A DNA stretch of 6,645 bases from JBDSTZ01 sp039927975 (GTDB lineage: Bacteria; Pseudomonadota; Gammaproteobacteria; Burkholderiales; Burkholderiaceae_D), in NCBI GenBank assembly GCA_039927975.1, contig JBDSTZ010000279.1, positions 1 to 6,645 of the forward strand, given 5' to 3'. Both the position numbers and the translations under genes were made by a program. Below the pieces are notes generated by a model, which was not told the DNA's origin, did no database searches, and worked only from the letters and a program-made list of their open reading frames with translations. Positions 4,763 to 6,645 of the stretch are shown here, one piece after another (the first letter of the stretch is position 1; each line of letters begins with the position of its first letter).

Positions 4763-5572
4763 ATGAACAACACTCAACTTGGTGGTACCGCACAGAACGC
4801 CGCATCGGTAAGCCAGATTCCTGTTGCCCCACAGGAGTTAAAAGTTGCGTCCCGGCCCGTTGTCAGCTATAGCGGCACCCAGCAGAACGAATTGCTGGCC
4901 GCCCTTCCCCGCCAGGATCTCGAAACCCTGTTCGAACACCTCGAACTGGTCGCCCTGCCATTCGGCAAGGAGTTGTTCGAATACGGCAGCAAGCTGGAGA
5001 ACGTGTATTTCCCCACCACCGCCATCGTCTCCCTGCTGTATGTGATGGAAGACGGCGCCACCACCGAGATCGCGGTGGTCGGCCATGAAGGCGTGGTCGG
5101 CGTCTCGCTGTTCATGGGCGAGCGCGCCATGTGCAGCGCCGTGGTCCAGAGCGCCGGCTACGGCTACCGCCTCAAGACCCAGTACCTGCGCGACGCCTTC
5201 AACCAAGGCGGCGCCCTGCCCCAGCTCTTGATGCGCTACACCAACGCGCTGTTCGCCCAGATGGCGCAGAACGCCGTCGGCGGACGCCACAGCTCGATCG
5301 AGCAGAAACTGTGCCGCTGGCTGCTCGACCGCCTCGACCGCTCGCCATCGAACGAATTGAAAGTAACCCAGGAACTCATTTCCATCATGCTCGGCGTGCG
5401 CCGCGAAAGCATCACGGCCGCCGCCGGCAAGCTGCAGGACGACGGTCTGATTCAATACCGCCGCGGCAACATCACCGTGATCGACCGTCAAGGTCTTGAG
5501 GAGTACGCGGGGGAATGCTACAAGGTGGCTAAGACGGAATACGATCGTCTGCTGATGGATGTGGCGCGCTAA
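4763..5572 (+). CDS. Crp/Fnr-superfamily transcriptional regulator
   Basis: Cytoplasmic regulator of 269 residues. Residues 1-38 are a low-complexity, probably disordered extension. A cyclic-nucleotide-binding-type beta-roll covers about 42-145 (LELVALPFGKELFEYGS, VYFPTTAIVSLLYVMEDGATTEIAVVGHEGVVG), followed by a dimerisation helix (155-192, with the GRHSSIEQKLCRWLL block common in this subfamily). A winged helix-turn-helix (about 199-245) has TQELISIMLGVRRESITAAAGKLQDDGLI as its core, with RRESIT in the recognition helix. The C-terminal EECY-like stretch (EYAGECYKVAKTEYDRLL) also recurs in this subfamily. It lacks the N-terminal cysteine cluster of Fnr. The phosphate-binding Arg-Ser of cAMP-binding Crp is replaced (AMCSAVV), so cAMP is unlikely to be the ligand. 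It is divergent from the regulator/kinase operon and convergent with the CHASE3 kinase gene, overlapping it by 44 bp. Codon use becomes more typical of the window after the first 30 codons. Its signal and targets cannot be read from sequence. Confidence 0.9.
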   Translation: MNNTQLGGTAQNAASVSQIPVAPQELKVASRPVVSYSGTQQNELLAALPRQDLETLFEHLELVALPFGKELFEYGSKLENVYFPTTAIVSLLYVMEDGATTEIAVVGHEGVVGVSLFMGERAMCSAVVQSAGYGYRLKTQYLRDAFNQGGALPQLLMRYTNALFAQMAQNAVGGRHSSIEQKLCRWLLDRLDRSPSNELKVTQELISIMLGVRRESITAAAGKLQDDGLIQYRRGNITVIDRQGLEEYAGECYKVAKTEYDRLLMDVAR

Positions 5573-6645
5573 GCACTTGCACCCTGCCGGCCGGCGCCGC
5601 CGATTCACCGGTGGCGTCGCCGCGCACCAGCGGAATACTCGCTTCAACACAGGTGCCGAGCTCGTTGACCCCGCGCCTGACCTGGAAAGTTCCTCCCAGC
5701 AGCAAGGCGCGTTCGCGCATCCCCAGCAAGCCATGCGATTTCGGCTTGCTCACGGCATCCTTGTCGATGCCCACGCCGTCGTCGGTGATTTCCAGCGTCA
5801 GCAGATTGTCCTCGCGCGCCAGGTGCACGATGACGTTGCGCGCGCGGGCGTACTTGGCGATATTGTTCAGCGCTTCCTGGACGATGCGGAACAGCGCGAT
5901 CGCCTGCATCGGATCGGCGACGTCGACCGCGTTGTCGACCAGGGCGTCGCAATCGACCCCGCTCACACGCGCGAATTCCTCGCAATAATTGCTCACCGCG
6001 CTGGACAGGCCCAGGTTGTCGAGCAGGCTGGGACGCAGGTTCTCGACGATCCGGCGCTTGAGTTCGACCGTGTCGACCACCGTGCCGCGGGCCCGCTCGA
6101 GGGCGCCGGCCAGCTCCGGATGGCTGTCCCGTAACTGGCGTGACACGCCGCCGATGCCCATGCTGATGGCGGTCAAATTGGCGCCCAGCTCGTCATGCAG
6201 CTCGCGCGCCAGCAAGGCTTTTTCCTTCTCGCTCACGCTGATCAGGTGGCGCGAGAGCACCGACAACTGCTCGGTGCGCAACACCACCATCGATTCGAGA
6301 TTGTCGTTGGCGTTCTGCAAGGCGCGCTGGGCCGCCTGGCGTGACAGGTAGCTGCGCCGGATCAGCCGGTAAAACAGGGCGATGACGAGAATCGCGGCGG
6401 CATTGATGCCCACCCCCAGCAGCACGGCGTTCTGGTATTCCTTGTAAAAGGCAGCGCTGCGCGCCGCCAGCAAGGCGTTCTGTTCGTGCGTCATGATTAC
6501 CACCAGCAGGCGGATTTCATCCATCGTCGCGCGGCTGTCGGTGGTGGCGGCGATCTTGACGATGTCGGCCAGGCCGCCGTCGCGGTACACATCGAGCGCC
6601 TGTTCGAGCAAGCCCAGCTTTCGGTACACAAGCACGTGCAGCTGC
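5529..6645 (-). CDS. CHASE3-type NarL-family histidine kinase (5' end beyond right edge)
   Basis: Kinase with about 371 visible residues. The frame stays open to the right edge (codons for QLH precede a GTG at 6635), so the true N-terminus, presumably a first membrane helix and the rest of the sensor domain, is outside. Numbered from that GTG: residues about 1-66 look like the end of a CHASE3 extracytoplasmic sensor (MDEIRLLVVIMTHEQNALLAAR); membrane helix about 69-91; a coiled-coil linker about 95-135; HisKA_3 with His147 in ALLARELHDELGANLTAI; HATPase with EALNNIAKYA (254-263), DDGVGI (285-290) and HGLLGMRERALLLGG (301-315). This is the NarX/DegS-like architecture that normally pairs with a LuxR-type response regulator, which may lie to the right. 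About 30 extra residues after the ATPase domain form a Pro/Ser/Ala-rich tail. Its last 13 codons and stop are antisense to the end of the Crp-like gene. Confidence 0.9.
   Translation of the reverse strand, partial: QLHVLVYRKLGLLEQALDVYRDGGLADIVKIAATTDSRATMDEIRLLVVIMTHEQNALLAARSAAFYKEYQNAVLLGVGINAAAILVIALFYRLIRRSYLSRQAAQRALQNANDNLESMVVLRTEQLSVLSRHLISVSEKEKALLARELHDELGANLTAISMGIGGVSRQLRDSHPELAGALERARGTVVDTVELKRRIVENLRPSLLDNLGLSSAVSNYCEEFARVSGVDCDALVDNAVDVADPMQAIALFRIVQEALNNIAKYARARNVIVHLAREDNLLTLEITDDGVGIDKDAVSKPKSHGLLGMRERALLLGGTFQVRRGVNELGTCVEASIPLVRGDATGESAAPAGRVQVLSAPHPSADDRIPS

Noticed and set aside
4838..5734. 298-codon minus-strand open frame opposite the Crp-like gene
   Set aside because: It is a GC-bias shadow of the Crp-like gene and the kinase 3' end, with no domain, no ribosome site and biased composition.

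Overview
The window is GC-rich (well above 60% by eye) and densely packed, and it reads as ordinary chromosome of a betaproteobacterium. Oxalobacteraceae (Massilia, Duganella or Janthinobacterium-like) is my best guess. It rests on the minor-pilin cluster, the TctD/TctE-type two-component pair and the Crp/Fnr-like regulator style; it is inference, not a database match. I see no RNA genes, insertion sequences, CRISPR arrays or phage genes.

Layout, left to right. Positions 1-2340, all on the minus strand, hold a type IV pilus minor-pilin operon transcribed leftward: a PilE-like pilin, a FimT/FimU (GspH-type) pseudopilin, PilV, and PilW, which runs off the left edge. The genes overlap or nearly touch, and each has a prepilin-peptidase signal (G^F/V with Glu at +5). 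Positions 2341-2494 are the operon's upstream region; they hold a perfect 18-bp palindrome and a pair of 7-bp direct repeats 11 bp apart. Positions 2495-4502 (minus) encode an OmpR-family response regulator followed by a TctE-type histidine kinase. Positions 4503-4762 are a 260-bp divergent intergenic region with a likely promoter for the regulator/kinase pair and a long imperfect inverted repeat (4638-4729). Positions 4763-5572 (plus) encode a Crp/Fnr-superfamily regulator. Positions 5529-6645 (minus) encode a NarL-type CHASE3 histidine kinase, cut by the right edge; its 3' end overlaps the regulator gene tail-to-tail by 44 bp.

How the parts may work together. The four pilins would be processed by prepilin peptidase and form the priming/tip complex of a type IV pilus. 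PilX and PilY1 are expected further left, outside the window. The TctDE-like pair lies just upstream in the same direction, and the direct repeats before the pilin operon have the spacing OmpR-family regulators use. This makes control of the pilus by the adjacent pair a testable idea, nothing more. The Crp-like regulator and the CHASE3 kinase are a separate regulatory block.

I found no clearly new multi-gene system. The most unusual signals are non-coding: the inverted repeat before the Crp-like gene, the repeat/palindrome architecture before the pilin operon, and a hexanucleotide repeat inside the PilV signal peptide.
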